Source of the DNA: Betaproteobacteria bacterium
Lineage (GTDB): Bacteria > Pseudomonadota > Gammaproteobacteria > Burkholderiales > SG8-39
Direction of reading: 5' to 3'
Length of the DNA stretch: 18,038 nucleotides
Assembly: GCA_004298295.1 (NCBI GenBank)
Contig: SCUH01000072.1
Coordinates: forward strand, 1 to 18,038
In this document: positions 7,455 to 14,773 of the stretch, one piece after another
Layout of the letters: the number at the start of each line of letters is the position of its first letter
How positions within the stretch are numbered: position 1 is the first letter of the stretch
The notes under the pieces: generated by a model
Database searches by the model: none
Told to the model about the DNA's origin: nothing
What the model saw: only the letters and a program-made list of their open reading frames with translations
Position numbers and translations under genes: made by a program

Positions 7455-7476
7455 CAGGGGCGAATTCGCGCCCCTG
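7455..7476. terminator. GC-rich hairpin between convergent genes
   Basis: CAGGGGCG (7455-7462) and CGCCCCTG (7469-7476) form a perfect 8-bp stem with a 6-base loop, between the stop of the FimV-domain gene (7440) and the stop of the convergent AOR gene (7485). A run of T is lacking on both sides, so it is at best a weak or factor-assisted bidirectional terminator. Confidence 0.5.
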
Positions 7477-7484
7477 GCCGATGT

Positions 7485-9194
7485 TCAGGCGAGCAGTTCG
7501 CGCAGGCGCCGATTGACCTCGGCGCTGTGATGGCGTGCGGTCTTGCCACTCGGCGCCAGGGCTTCGCTGTAGAAGAACGCCGGGAGCTCGTCGTCGGTTT
7601 CGGTCAGACCGGCCGCCTTGTTGAACTCCCATTCCATGCGCAGCGCCTCGCGGCCCAGCGTCTGAATGAACGACGGCTCGAAGCTGGTGCCGTGGGCGTC
7701 GTTCAGCGCGGCGACGATGAGTTCCGCGCTGACGTTGGTCACGGAACGCCCGAAAATGCACAGGCCCAGCGAATCTGCCGCCGCCGTCAGGATCTGCACC
7801 TCCAGGCTGACCGCCACCAGTTCCGCGGTCGTCTTGTCCTTGCAGTCGTAGGCCGGCACGTTGCCCGCCGTGTGATCGGCGCCCTGCGCGCTCAGCATCA
7901 TCGAAATGCCCGTCACTTCGATGACGCGGGGATCGTAGGCACTGATGCCCTGCTGCTTGATGACGGGAACGCGGGCGACCCGGTAATGCGCGCCGACGCG
8001 CGCAGTTCCCTGAGCGAGGAGGCGACCGCGCTCGTTGCCGCGGCGCAGGTCTTCGAGCGCCTCCAGCATGAACCCGGCATCGCCGAATGCGCCGAGCCCG
8101 GCGTCCATCAGGACACCCAGCGTGGCGCCGACCTCGATGGTATCCACGCCCAGGTCGTTGGCGACGCCGTTCAGGCGTGCCACGTCGTCCGGATCTTCCA
8201 GCCCGCAATTGCTGCCCATCAGCCCGAGGGTTTCGTATTCCAGCGGCGAGACGAGTTCCACGCCCTTGTCGTCGACGTAGACGTTGCTGCATTCGATCAT
8301 GCAACCCGGCATGCAGGCATGCGAGGGCTCCCCGCCGCGGCTCAGGTTGCGCTCGCGGATATAGTCGCCGCCCAGCTTGAGGGGGCCCTGCGACGCCTCC
8401 ACCAACCGCCCGGCGGTGAAGTTGCGGACCGGGAGTCCGCCGATCCGGTTCGTGAAGTCGGCCATCATCGCGGTACCGACGCGCTTGAAGGTATCGATCG
8501 CGGGCTCGGCGCCGAGCCGCTTGACGTATTCACGGATCGCGCCCATGACTTTCTTGCGGTCGTGGAAGGTCGGCATCTTGTCGACGTCGACCACGATGGC
8601 TTTCACCTTCTTGCTGCCCATCACCGCGCCGACGCCGCCGCGCGCGGCCAGACGCGATGGCCGTCCGTCAGTGTCCGCGATCGAAATGCCCGACACGAGG
8701 CCGAGATATTCGCCGACCGGCCCGCACAGGGCGAAACTGATCTTGCGGCCGTACTTCTCGAATAGCAGCGCCGCGGTTTCGTTATTGCCCTTGCCCAGGT
8801 AGGGCGCGGCGCTGTCGTAGGTAATGCCGCCCTGCCTGGTGATGCGGATGACCACCCAGTCGTTCGACGCGCCATAAAGCGTGAGTCCGGCGGTCTCGAG
8901 CTGGCCCAGGGCATAGGCGAAGGTGCCGCCCGAATTGGCCTCCTTGATGCCACCCGTCAACGGGCTCTTGCAACCGACGCTCAGGCGGTTGGCATTGGAA
9001 AAGTTCGTGCCCGCAAACGGCCCGGCGGAGAAAATCAGCGGATTTTCGGGCGACAGCGGGTCGACCTTCGCCGCCCCGAGCGCGAGCAGGCTCTTGGCGA
9101 TGAAGTGCCTGCCGACGCGGATGATCGCCTCGCCGTGCAACTCTTCTGTGCGGAGCACGCGGTCGCGAAGATTGATGTGCAGGTATTTGCGCAT
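7485..9194 (-). CDS. Aldehyde:ferredoxin oxidoreductase family protein (tungsten/molybdenum pterin enzyme)
   Basis: The 569-residue product is an AOR-family oxidoreductase. Such enzymes bind a tungsten (or molybdenum) bis-pyranopterin and one [4Fe-4S] cluster and mostly oxidise aldehydes to acids in the cytoplasm. The N-terminal domain shows NPLIFSAGPFAGTNFSNANR, CKSPLTGG and EANSGGTFA, the pterin-binding region. Cluster ligand candidates are Cys294, Cys298 and Cys302 (in HACMPGCMIEC) and Cys479 (in ADSLGLCIFG), at positions like C288, C291, C295 and C494 of the Pyrococcus enzyme but with C-x3-C-x3-C spacing instead of C-x2-C-x3-C. Glu319/Glu321 and His441 (in GADHTAGN) fit the conserved active-site region. 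No electron-transfer partner subunit or pterin gene adjoins it. Base composition looks slightly lower in GC than the flanking genes. The ATG at 9194 has GAGG about 10 bases upstream. Substrate unknown. Confidence 0.92.
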   Translation of the reverse strand: MRKYLHINLRDRVLRTEELHGEAIIRVGRHFIAKSLLALGAAKVDPLSPENPLIFSAGPFAGTNFSNANRLSVGCKSPLTGGIKEANSGGTFAYALGQLETAGLTLYGASNDWVVIRITRQGGITYDSAAPYLGKGNNETAALLFEKYGRKISFALCGPVGEYLGLVSGISIADTDGRPSRLAARGGVGAVMGSKKVKAIVVDVDKMPTFHDRKKVMGAIREYVKRLGAEPAIDTFKRVGTAMMADFTNRIGGLPVRNFTAGRLVEASQGPLKLGGDYIRERNLSRGGEPSHACMPGCMIECSNVYVDDKGVELVSPLEYETLGLMGSNCGLEDPDDVARLNGVANDLGVDTIEVGATLGVLMDAGLGAFGDAGFMLEALEDLRRGNERGRLLAQGTARVGAHYRVARVPVIKQQGISAYDPRVIEVTGISMMLSAQGADHTAGNVPAYDCKDKTTAELVAVSLEVQILTAAADSLGLCIFGRSVTNVSAELIVAALNDAHGTSFEPSFIQTLGREALRMEWEFNKAAGLTETDDELPAFFYSEALAPSGKTARHHSAEVNRRLRELLA

Positions 9195-9237
9195 GTCGAT
9201 GCTGCCTCGTGATGAGGATGGATGGGGTCGGCTGAAG

Positions 9238-9264
9238 ACTCTACGCCCTGGCCGCGCTTTGCAA
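9238..9264 (-). promoter_or_regulatory. Possible promoter of the AOR gene
   Basis: On the minus strand TTGCAA (9264-9259) precedes TAGAGT (9243-9238) with a 15-base spacer; each matches four of six consensus bases. The spacer is short, so this is tentative. The -35 part lies within the 10-bp palindrome CTTTGCAAAG (9257-9266). The whole gap between rsmA and the AOR gene is 105 bases. Confidence 0.25.
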
Positions 9265-9299
9265 AGGTCCGGTGTTGATGCGGGTTAGCATTTTCGAGC

Positions 9300-10112
9300 T
9301 CAGGACGTCCGTGAAGATACACGAAGTGCAACCCGAACATAATCAGCGGGCGACAGGTTCTCCGGCCGCAGCATCGGATCGATCTGCAGCGCGATGTAGT
9401 CCTCCGGCTCGATCCGCAGCGCATTCCTGAGCGTCTTGCGCCTGGCGCTGAACGCGCCGCGCACGACTGCGGCGAAAATCGCCTCGTCGCAGGCGAGCGG
9501 CTCGCGCAGCGGCACGAGCCGCACCAGTGCCGACTCGACCTTGGGCGGCGGCCGGAACGCGCCGCGCGCAACCTTGAACAGCCGCTGCATGCGAAAGCGC
9601 ACCTGCAGCATCACCGAGAGCCGGCCGTAGTCGGGCGTTGAAGGCTGCGCCACCATGCGATCGACCACCTCGCGCTGCAGCATGAAGTGCGCGTCACGCA
9701 ACCGGTCGGCATGACGGGCGACCTGAAACAGCAGCGGCGTGGAGATGTTGTAGGGCAGATTGCCCACCAGCCGAAAGCCGGGGCCGAGTGCGCCGAAATC
9801 GAAATCGAGCGCATCGGCGCAATGCAGTGTCAGCCGCTCCGGAGGAAACTCGGCGGCCAGCCGCGCCGCGAGATCGCGATCGATCTCGATCGCCGTCAGG
9901 TGCGGCAGGCGCGCGAGCAGCGCGCGCGTCAGCACTCCCTCGCCCGGGCCGATCTCGACGACCGTGTCACCCGGCGCCGGCGCGAGCGCTTGCACGATCC
10001 GCGCGAGCACCCCGGCGTCGTGCAGAAAGTGCTGCCCGAACCGCTTGCGCGGTCTTATTTGTCCTCCAGCCGGATCTCGACGTAGGTGCGATCGCGCAGC
10101 TGCCGCAGCCAC
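9300..10112 (-). CDS. rsmA: 16S rRNA (adenine1518-N6/adenine1519-N6) dimethyltransferase
   Basis: RsmA (KsgA) dimethylates two adjacent adenines near the 3' end of 16S rRNA during small-subunit assembly. Numbering from the GTG at 10112, the protein shows RKRFGQHFLHD (22-32), the SAM-binding VEIGPGEGV (52-60), an acidic IEIDRD and the catalytic NLPYNIS motif (118-124). The start is uncertain. The conserved N-terminus begins at about residue 20, exactly where a Shine-Dalgarno-like GGAGGA (10067-10062) precedes ATAAGACCG at 10058, which reads ATA instead of ATG and overlaps the surA stop. The only canonical in-frame start before the conserved region is the GTG at 10112 inside surA, which adds an 18-residue extension not typical of the family. 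The product is about 252 residues from 10058 or 270 from 10112. It is cotranscribed with surA. Confidence 0.93.
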   Translation of the reverse strand: MAAAAARSHLRRDPAGGQIRPRKRFGQHFLHDAGVLARIVQALAPAPGDTVVEIGPGEGVLTRALLARLPHLTAIEIDRDLAARLAAEFPPERLTLHCADALDFDFGALGPGFRLVGNLPYNISTPLLFQVARHADRLRDAHFMLQREVVDRMVAQPSTPDYGRLSVMLQVRFRMQRLFKVARGAFRPPPKVESALVRLVPLREPLACDEAIFAAVVRGAFSARRKTLRNALRIEPEDYIALQIDPMLRPENLSPADYVRVALRVSSRTS

Positions 10113-11347
10113 TCCTGGTAGGCCTCTTCGGACTTGCGTTCGCGCAGCGCCTGACGCGCGATGAGACGCTGGCGTTCCGGCGGCAGGCTGCCGGTGCGCC
10201 GTTCGAGCACCTGGATCAGATGCCAGCCGAACGGGCTTTTCGTCGGCTGGCTCACTTCGCCCGGCTTGAGCGCGTCCATCGCGCGCTCGAAATCCGGCAC
10301 CGTGTCGCCGGGAAACACCCAGCCGAGATCGCCGCCGCGTGCCGCGCTCGCATCGGCCGAATGCAGCCGCGCCAGGGCTGCAAAATCAGCGCCGCCGGTG
10401 ACGATGCGCTCACGCAGGTCGGCCAGCCGCCGGCGCGCATCGGCCTCCGATACCACCTCGCTCGTCTTCACCAGGATATGCCGCAGGTGCGTCTGCGCCA
10501 TCACCTGGTCGGCGCCGGCGCCGCGCCGCTCGACCAGCTTCAGCACGTGGAACCCGGCCGGGCTACGCAGCACCTCGGTCGCCTCGCCGGCTTTGAGCGT
10601 GCGCAGCGCGCCGGCGAAGAGGTCCGGCAGGCGGTCGGAGGCGCGCCAGCCCATCTGCCCGCCCTGCAGCGCGTCGCCGGCATCGGAATAGCTCGCCGCC
10701 AGCGCGGCAAAATCGGCGCCGGCGCGCGCCTCGGCAAGCACCTTTTCGGCGCGCGCGCGCGCCTGCTCGATACGCTCCGGGCTCGCCTGGTCGGGCAGGC
10801 GCACCAATACGTGCGCGATGTTGTATTCGGCGCGCTCGCCGCGCCCGAGCTTCTGCTCCTCGAGGTAGAGGTCGATTTCGGTCTCGCTCACCTCGATGCG
10901 GTCGTCGACCTCGCGCTCGCGCAGCCGCTGCATCACGATCTGCTGGCGCACCTCGTCGCGAAAGCGCGCCATCGACACGCCATCGTTCTCGAGCGCCTTG
11001 CGGAAGGCGGCGAGCGTCAGCTTGTTGCTCTCGGCGATGCGGTCGATGGAGCGGTCGAGCTGCAGCTCGTCGACCCGCACGCCGCCTTCGGCCGCGAGCT
11101 GCAGCTGCGCCTTGTCGATGATCAGTCGCTCCAGCACCTGGCGCTCGAGCAGTGCCCGTTCCGGCAGCGGCGTGCGCTGGCGCGCCAGCTCGCGCGCCGC
11201 AAGCTCGACCCGCTCGCGCAGCTCGCTCGCGGTGACCACTTCCTTGTTCACCACCGCGACGATGCGGTCGACCATCCGCACCGGCTGCGCCTGCGCCTGC
11301 AGGGCAAGGGCGAAACCGCAGATCAGCAAGGCTATGCCACGTCTCAT
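10055..11347 (-). CDS. surA: Periplasmic chaperone and peptidyl-prolyl isomerase SurA
   Basis: SurA escorts unfolded outer-membrane proteins through the periplasm and helps LptD assembly. The 430-residue product (E. coli 428) begins with a signal peptide, cleaved after AQAQA at about residue 20. It continues with the N-terminal chaperone module (about 24-170), two parvulin-type domains (about 173-274 and 284-384, the latter with HLRHILVKTSE, GGDLGWVFPGD and SPFGWHLIQV) and a C-terminal helix that completes the chaperone domain. The ATG at 11347 lies two bases after the lptD stop. The stop TAA overlaps the apparent rsmA start. Nothing is truncated. pdxA, frequently the next gene in proteobacteria, is not here. 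Confidence 0.96.
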   Translation of the reverse strand: MRRGIALLICGFALALQAQAQPVRMVDRIVAVVNKEVVTASELRERVELAARELARQRTPLPERALLERQVLERLIIDKAQLQLAAEGGVRVDELQLDRSIDRIAESNKLTLAAFRKALENDGVSMARFRDEVRQQIVMQRLREREVDDRIEVSETEIDLYLEEQKLGRGERAEYNIAHVLVRLPDQASPERIEQARARAEKVLAEARAGADFAALAASYSDAGDALQGGQMGWRASDRLPDLFAGALRTLKAGEATEVLRSPAGFHVLKLVERRGAGADQVMAQTHLRHILVKTSEVVSEADARRRLADLRERIVTGGADFAALARLHSADASAARGGDLGWVFPGDTVPDFERAMDALKPGEVSQPTKSPFGWHLIQVLERRTGSLPPERQRLIARQALRERKSEEAYQEWLRQLRDRTYVEIRLEDK

Positions 11348-11349
11348 CG

Positions 11350-13608
11350 TCAGTACACCTGTTCGAAAGGCAGCCGCTGGCGCAGGCCCGGCGGCACCAG
11401 ATCGCCCGAGGCCGGATTGGTCACCGCGTAACCGGGCACCTGGCGCTTGAGAAACTCCACCACGTCGCCGGAGCGGATGCCGCCGAAACCGTTGAACTCG
11501 AGCTGGAACATGAGCGCCGTGGAAGTGGTCTGCGCGGCCGCCTGGAGGCGCTGGAACACGGTCCGGAACACCCAGCAACCGGCGTTGTATTCCACGCCCG
11601 CGATGCCCTCGAGCAGCCGGCGCTCGAGCAAGGAGTAATTGTAGCGTCCCACCGCGTACCAGCCGGGAGCGATCGGCCACTGCGCGGCAACGTCGATCTG
11701 GCGCAGCGCATCGCGATTGAAGCGATAGCTCGCGCTCACCATCTTCGCGATCTCGGGCGTGTAGCGCACCGAGGCGCTGTAGCGCTCGGTGCGCGACTGC
11801 TGCGGGTCGTACTGGAGCGCGCCATCGAAGCTCCACTGCTGCGCCACGCGGCCGCCGACGGCAGCGAGGATGTCCGACTGGCCACGGCCGTTCAGGGACG
11901 TCGCCGGCGTCAGACCGACGCGTTCGTCCCTGAAGTAGTAGCGCTGCCCGATGGTCGCGCGCAGGTGCTCTTCGCCGTTCGCGTCCAGGAGGCGCGAAGT
12001 CACGGCGAGCGTCACCTGGTTGGCATCGCCGAAGCGGTCGCCCCCCGCGAAGCGGTTCTCGCTGAACAGCTGCGCAGAGTTGAAGTCCGCCAGTCCGGTG
12101 TCGAACACCGGGACCGCGTCCTGGGCGCGGTACGGCGCGTAGGCATAGAACAGGCGCGGCTCGAGCGTCTGCGTGAATTCGCCGCCGAACAGGTTTGCCG
12201 GGCGCTCGAAAACGAGGCCCGCGTCGAGGCTCGCCCAGGGCACCGTGACGCTCTGGCGCTCGGCCTGGCCGGGCGCCACGCGGCTCAGGCGGTAGTCCGC
12301 GTAATGCAGGCCCAGCCGTGGCGTCACGAAATGCCCCGGCGCCAGCAGCGGCATCGACAGCGTCGGCCCGAACGACAGGCGCGCGCCCTCCACCAGCGTG
12401 TGATGCGTGAAGCGCACGTACTCCGCGGGCATGGACAGATCGAGCCGGCCGCCGATGTCCTGGCGGGTGAGGCCGGCATTGAACTGCGGCGCGCGGTTGT
12501 AGGGGCTGACGATCGGCGCCAGCGGGTCCTGCAGCGTCTGGAAGCGCTGCACGCGCCCCTGCAGGAAATAGTGCGTCGCGCCCGCGGTGCCGCTGTAGCG
12601 CATGAAGCCTTCACGGTTCAGGTTGCCGAGCGTGATCTGCCGCACCTGCGAGCTCATGTCGACCAGGTAACGGTCGTCCGAAACGCGGTTGAAGTCGACG
12701 TGTCCCACCCAGTCCGGCGCGAAACGGTGATCGTGGCGGTAGGTGAGGCCGCTGCGCGAGGTGCCGAGGACCTTGTCTTCGGGCAGGTATTCCCAGCGCA
12801 GGTCGCCGTCATAGCGGGCGTCGAGGTAACGGTATTGCGTCTTCAGCTGGGGCCCGCGCTTGCTCATGTAGACCGGCGTCAGCGTGAGGTCGCGCTCGGG
12901 CGCGATGTTCCAGTAGTACGGCGCGCTGATCTCGAGGCCGCGCCGCGTGTTCTGCGAATAGTGCGGCGTGAGGAAACCGCTCTTGCGGCGGTTTTCGAGC
13001 GGAAACGTGCCCCGGGGAATGGCGAGCAGCGTGGTGTCGAAGAAGCGCAGGCGCCCTTCGCGCAGCCGCCCTTCCCCGGCTTCGTAGTCGAGCTCGAGTT
13101 CGCGCGCCTCGAAGCGCCAGTCCTCCCGGCCGGGCTCGCAGGTGGTGAAGCTGCCGCCGACCAGTCGGATGCGGTCCTGGCCGAGAAACTCCAGCCGCTC
13201 GGCGCTGCCGCGCGCGGTCAGCGTGCGCCGCATGACGAAGCGGGGTTCCTCGAACACGCCGGTGTCGCTGTTCAGGTCGAAGCGCAGGCGCGACCCGAAG
13301 AAGCGGTCGCCGTCGCGCTCGATGCGCACGCCGCCGTCGGCCTCGACGCGGCCGAATTCGCGGTTGTAGCGCAGCAGCTCGCTGTAGATGCCGAGGTTGT
13401 CGCGCCTGAGCTCGACCTGGCCGCGCGCGCTCACCTCGAATTCGGAAACCCCCTCGATGCTCAGCGCCTCGATCGTCGTCGGGCCCACCGCTTTCGCCGG
13501 CGACGGCACCGCCTGCGCCCAGCTGCGCGGCGCGACCAGAACCAGGATCAACAGCATCGCGAGCCCGCTGGTGCCAACGACGGGGCCGCGCGCGCGGCGG
13601 TGCTGCAT
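11350..13608 (-). CDS. lptD: LPS-assembly protein LptD
   Basis: LptD is the outer-membrane beta-barrel that, with LptE, inserts lipopolysaccharide into the outer leaflet. From the ATG at 13608 the product has 752 residues. It starts with a signal peptide (MLLILVLVAPRSWAQA region, cleavage near residue 33). An LptA-like beta-jellyroll follows (about 45-200), then the barrel, with typical segments such as RKSGFLTPHYSQNTRRGLE and aromatic-rich strands to the C-terminus. Only one cysteine lies in the periplasmic domain, Cys157 (FTTCEPG), and one near the C-terminus, Cys678 (NAGCWVFR). These match the positions of E. coli C173 and C725, leaving a single long-range disulfide. The frame is open to 13677 but the ATG at 13608 gives a proper signal peptide. 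It heads the lptD-surA-rsmA operon. Confidence 0.95.
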   Translation of the reverse strand: MQHRRARGPVVGTSGLAMLLILVLVAPRSWAQAVPSPAKAVGPTTIEALSIEGVSEFEVSARGQVELRRDNLGIYSELLRYNREFGRVEADGGVRIERDGDRFFGSRLRFDLNSDTGVFEEPRFVMRRTLTARGSAERLEFLGQDRIRLVGGSFTTCEPGREDWRFEARELELDYEAGEGRLREGRLRFFDTTLLAIPRGTFPLENRRKSGFLTPHYSQNTRRGLEISAPYYWNIAPERDLTLTPVYMSKRGPQLKTQYRYLDARYDGDLRWEYLPEDKVLGTSRSGLTYRHDHRFAPDWVGHVDFNRVSDDRYLVDMSSQVRQITLGNLNREGFMRYSGTAGATHYFLQGRVQRFQTLQDPLAPIVSPYNRAPQFNAGLTRQDIGGRLDLSMPAEYVRFTHHTLVEGARLSFGPTLSMPLLAPGHFVTPRLGLHYADYRLSRVAPGQAERQSVTVPWASLDAGLVFERPANLFGGEFTQTLEPRLFYAYAPYRAQDAVPVFDTGLADFNSAQLFSENRFAGGDRFGDANQVTLAVTSRLLDANGEEHLRATIGQRYYFRDERVGLTPATSLNGRGQSDILAAVGGRVAQQWSFDGALQYDPQQSRTERYSASVRYTPEIAKMVSASYRFNRDALRQIDVAAQWPIAPGWYAVGRYNYSLLERRLLEGIAGVEYNAGCWVFRTVFQRLQAAAQTTSTALMFQLEFNGFGGIRSGDVVEFLKRQVPGYAVTNPASGDLVPPGLRQRLPFEQVY

Positions 13609-13614
13609 GGGAGG

Positions 13615-13628
13615 CGGAATCGATTCCG
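13615..13628. repeat. 14-bp palindrome in the lptD/amgK divergent region
   Basis: CGGAATCGATTCCG is a perfect 14-base palindrome seven bases before the lptD ATG, and it covers the place where a -35 element for the amgK promoter would lie. A half-site-like AATTCCG recurs at 13652-13658. An operator for a dimeric regulator is possible, but no regulator gene is adjacent. Confidence 0.5.
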
Positions 13629-13637
13629 GAAGTTGGA

Positions 13638-13646
13638 TGCTAAAAT
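13638..13646 (+). promoter_or_regulatory. Extended -10 promoter element for amgK
   Basis: TGCTAAAAT combines the TGn extension with a TAAAAT hexamer (five of six consensus bases). It lies 39 bases before the amgK GTG, giving a leader of roughly 30 bases. No good -35 hexamer is seen at the right distance, which extended -10 promoters tolerate; the -35 position is occupied by the palindrome at 13615-13628. Confidence 0.5.
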
Positions 13647-13685
13647 CGCACAATTCCGACCCACGCGCAATCGCCATCGAGCACC

Positions 13686-14684
13686 GTGGACGCCCGGCTC
13701 ACCGCGCTCGAGTGCTGGCTCGGCACCCAGTTCCGCGACGCCGCTTTCACACTCGCCCCGGCCTCCGAGGACGCGAGCTTCCGGCGCTATTTCCGCGCGC
13801 GGCTCGCCGACGGGCGCAGCTACGTCGCGATGGATGCGCCGCCGGAGAAGGAAGACTGCGGTCCGTTCCTGCGCGTCGCGGCGCTGCTGCGCCGTGCCGG
13901 CGTGCACGTCCCCGAAGTGCATGCGCAGGATCGCGCGCAGGGGTTCCTGCTGCTCTCGGACCTCGGCAACACGACCTTTCTCGCCGCGCTCAACGAGACC
14001 AATGCCTCGGAGCTGATGGGCGCGGCGACCGATGCGCTGTTGCGCTGGCAGCTCGCGACGCGGCCCGGCGAATTGCCGCCCTATGACGAAGTGTTGTTGC
14101 GGCGCGAACTGGCGCTGTTCCCCGAGTGGTACCTCGGACGCCACCTTGGCTGCACCCTGCGCGCGAGCGAGCAGCGCGCGCTTGACGAGGTCGGCAGCCT
14201 GCTCGTGCGCTCGGCGCTTGCCCAGGCCCAGGTGTACGTGCACCGCGACTACATGCCGCGCAACCTGATGCTGTGCGAGCCCAATCCCGGCGTGCTCGAC
14301 TTCCAGGACGCCGTGATCGGGCCGATCACCTACGACATCGCTTCGCTCACGCGCGACGCGTTCCTCAGCTGGGACGAGGAGCGGGTGCTCGACTGGAGCG
14401 TACGCTACTGGGAACGGGCCAAGCGCGCCGGGCTGCCCGTGGCCCCCGATTTCGGCGAGTTCTGGCGTGCCTTCGAGTGGATGGGGCTGCAGCGCCACCT
14501 CAAGGTGCTCGGCATCTTCGCGCGCCTCACCCACCGCGACGGCAAGCCCGGGTACGCCGCCGACACGCCGCGTTTTCTGCGCTATGCGGGCGCGGTCGCC
14601 GGGCGCTACGCGCCACTCGCGCCACTGGCGCGCCTGCTCGAGAGCCTCGAAGGCAGGGCGCCGCGCGCTGGGTACATGTCTTGA
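13686..14684 (+). CDS. amgK: N-acetylmuramate/N-acetylglucosamine anomeric kinase AmgK
   Basis: AmgK phosphorylates the anomeric hydroxyl of MurNAc and GlcNAc released during cell-wall turnover, feeding MurU. The 332-residue product has the aminoglycoside-phosphotransferase kinase fold: an N-terminal lobe with ASFRRYFRARLADG and VAMDAPPEKED, the catalytic loop VHRDYMPRNLM (His186, Asp188, Asn193) and the metal-binding LDFQDA (Asp205). The segment DAVIGPITYDIASLTRD is typical of AmgK-like proteins. Adjacent murU and divergent lptD reproduce the arrangement known from pseudomonads, which supports this call over a drug-modifying kinase. The GTG at 13686 is used; no strong Shine-Dalgarno sequence is visible. 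It is divergent from lptD across 77 bases. Confidence 0.9.
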   Translation: MDARLTALECWLGTQFRDAAFTLAPASEDASFRRYFRARLADGRSYVAMDAPPEKEDCGPFLRVAALLRRAGVHVPEVHAQDRAQGFLLLSDLGNTTFLAALNETNASELMGAATDALLRWQLATRPGELPPYDEVLLRRELALFPEWYLGRHLGCTLRASEQRALDEVGSLLVRSALAQAQVYVHRDYMPRNLMLCEPNPGVLDFQDAVIGPITYDIASLTRDAFLSWDEERVLDWSVRYWERAKRAGLPVAPDFGEFWRAFEWMGLQRHLKVLGIFARLTHRDGKPGYAADTPRFLRYAGAVAGRYAPLAPLARLLESLEGRAPRAGYMS

Positions 14685-14700
14685 GATGTCCACGCTCAAG
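14680..14700. repeat. Small inverted repeat across the amgK stop
   Basis: CTTGAG (14680-14685) and CTCAAG (14695-14700) form a 6-bp stem with a 9-base loop; the left arm contains the amgK TGA. It is a modest hairpin, perhaps part of an intercistronic processing or attenuation structure together with the larger repeat that follows. Confidence 0.4.
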
Positions 14701-14732
14701 GCAGTAGACGGCGTTGCATTTGATCTCCCCGA

Positions 14733-14773
14733 TCTGCCGACTTGGCGCGGTACTTCTGCGCCAAGTCGGCAGA
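14733..14773. repeat. Perfect 16-bp inverted repeat between amgK and murU
   Basis: TCTGCCGACTTGGCGC (14733-14748) and GCGCCAAGTCGGCAGA (14758-14773) are exact reverse complements separated by nine bases (14749-14757). In RNA this would form a very stable stem-loop, 58 bases before the murU ATG. No T-run follows, so it is not a classical intrinsic terminator. It is the main content of the 147-base amgK-murU gap, which carries no convincing gene. Confidence 0.85.

Noticed and set aside
7441..7455. GAGCG/CGCTC repeat as a further terminator hairpin
   Set aside because: The stem is only five pairs with a 2-base loop, too tight to fold; the neighbouring 8-bp stem is the better structure.
6946..8304. 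452-codon - strand open frame overlapping the FimV-domain and AOR genes
   Set aside because: It is out of frame with AOR on the same strand, Arg/Gly-rich and without motifs; AOR and FimV-domain frames show clear homology.
10748..10762. Alternating GC run that might form Z-DNA or be a simple repeat
   Set aside because: It is short, lies within surA codons for Ala and Arg and is expected in sequence of this GC content.
11965..14016. 683-codon open frame on the + strand opposite lptD
   Set aside because: It is antisense to a clear lptD, rich in Arg/Ala/Glu/His as expected from a reverse frame of high-GC coding sequence, has no recognisable domain and runs through the lptD/amgK promoter gap.
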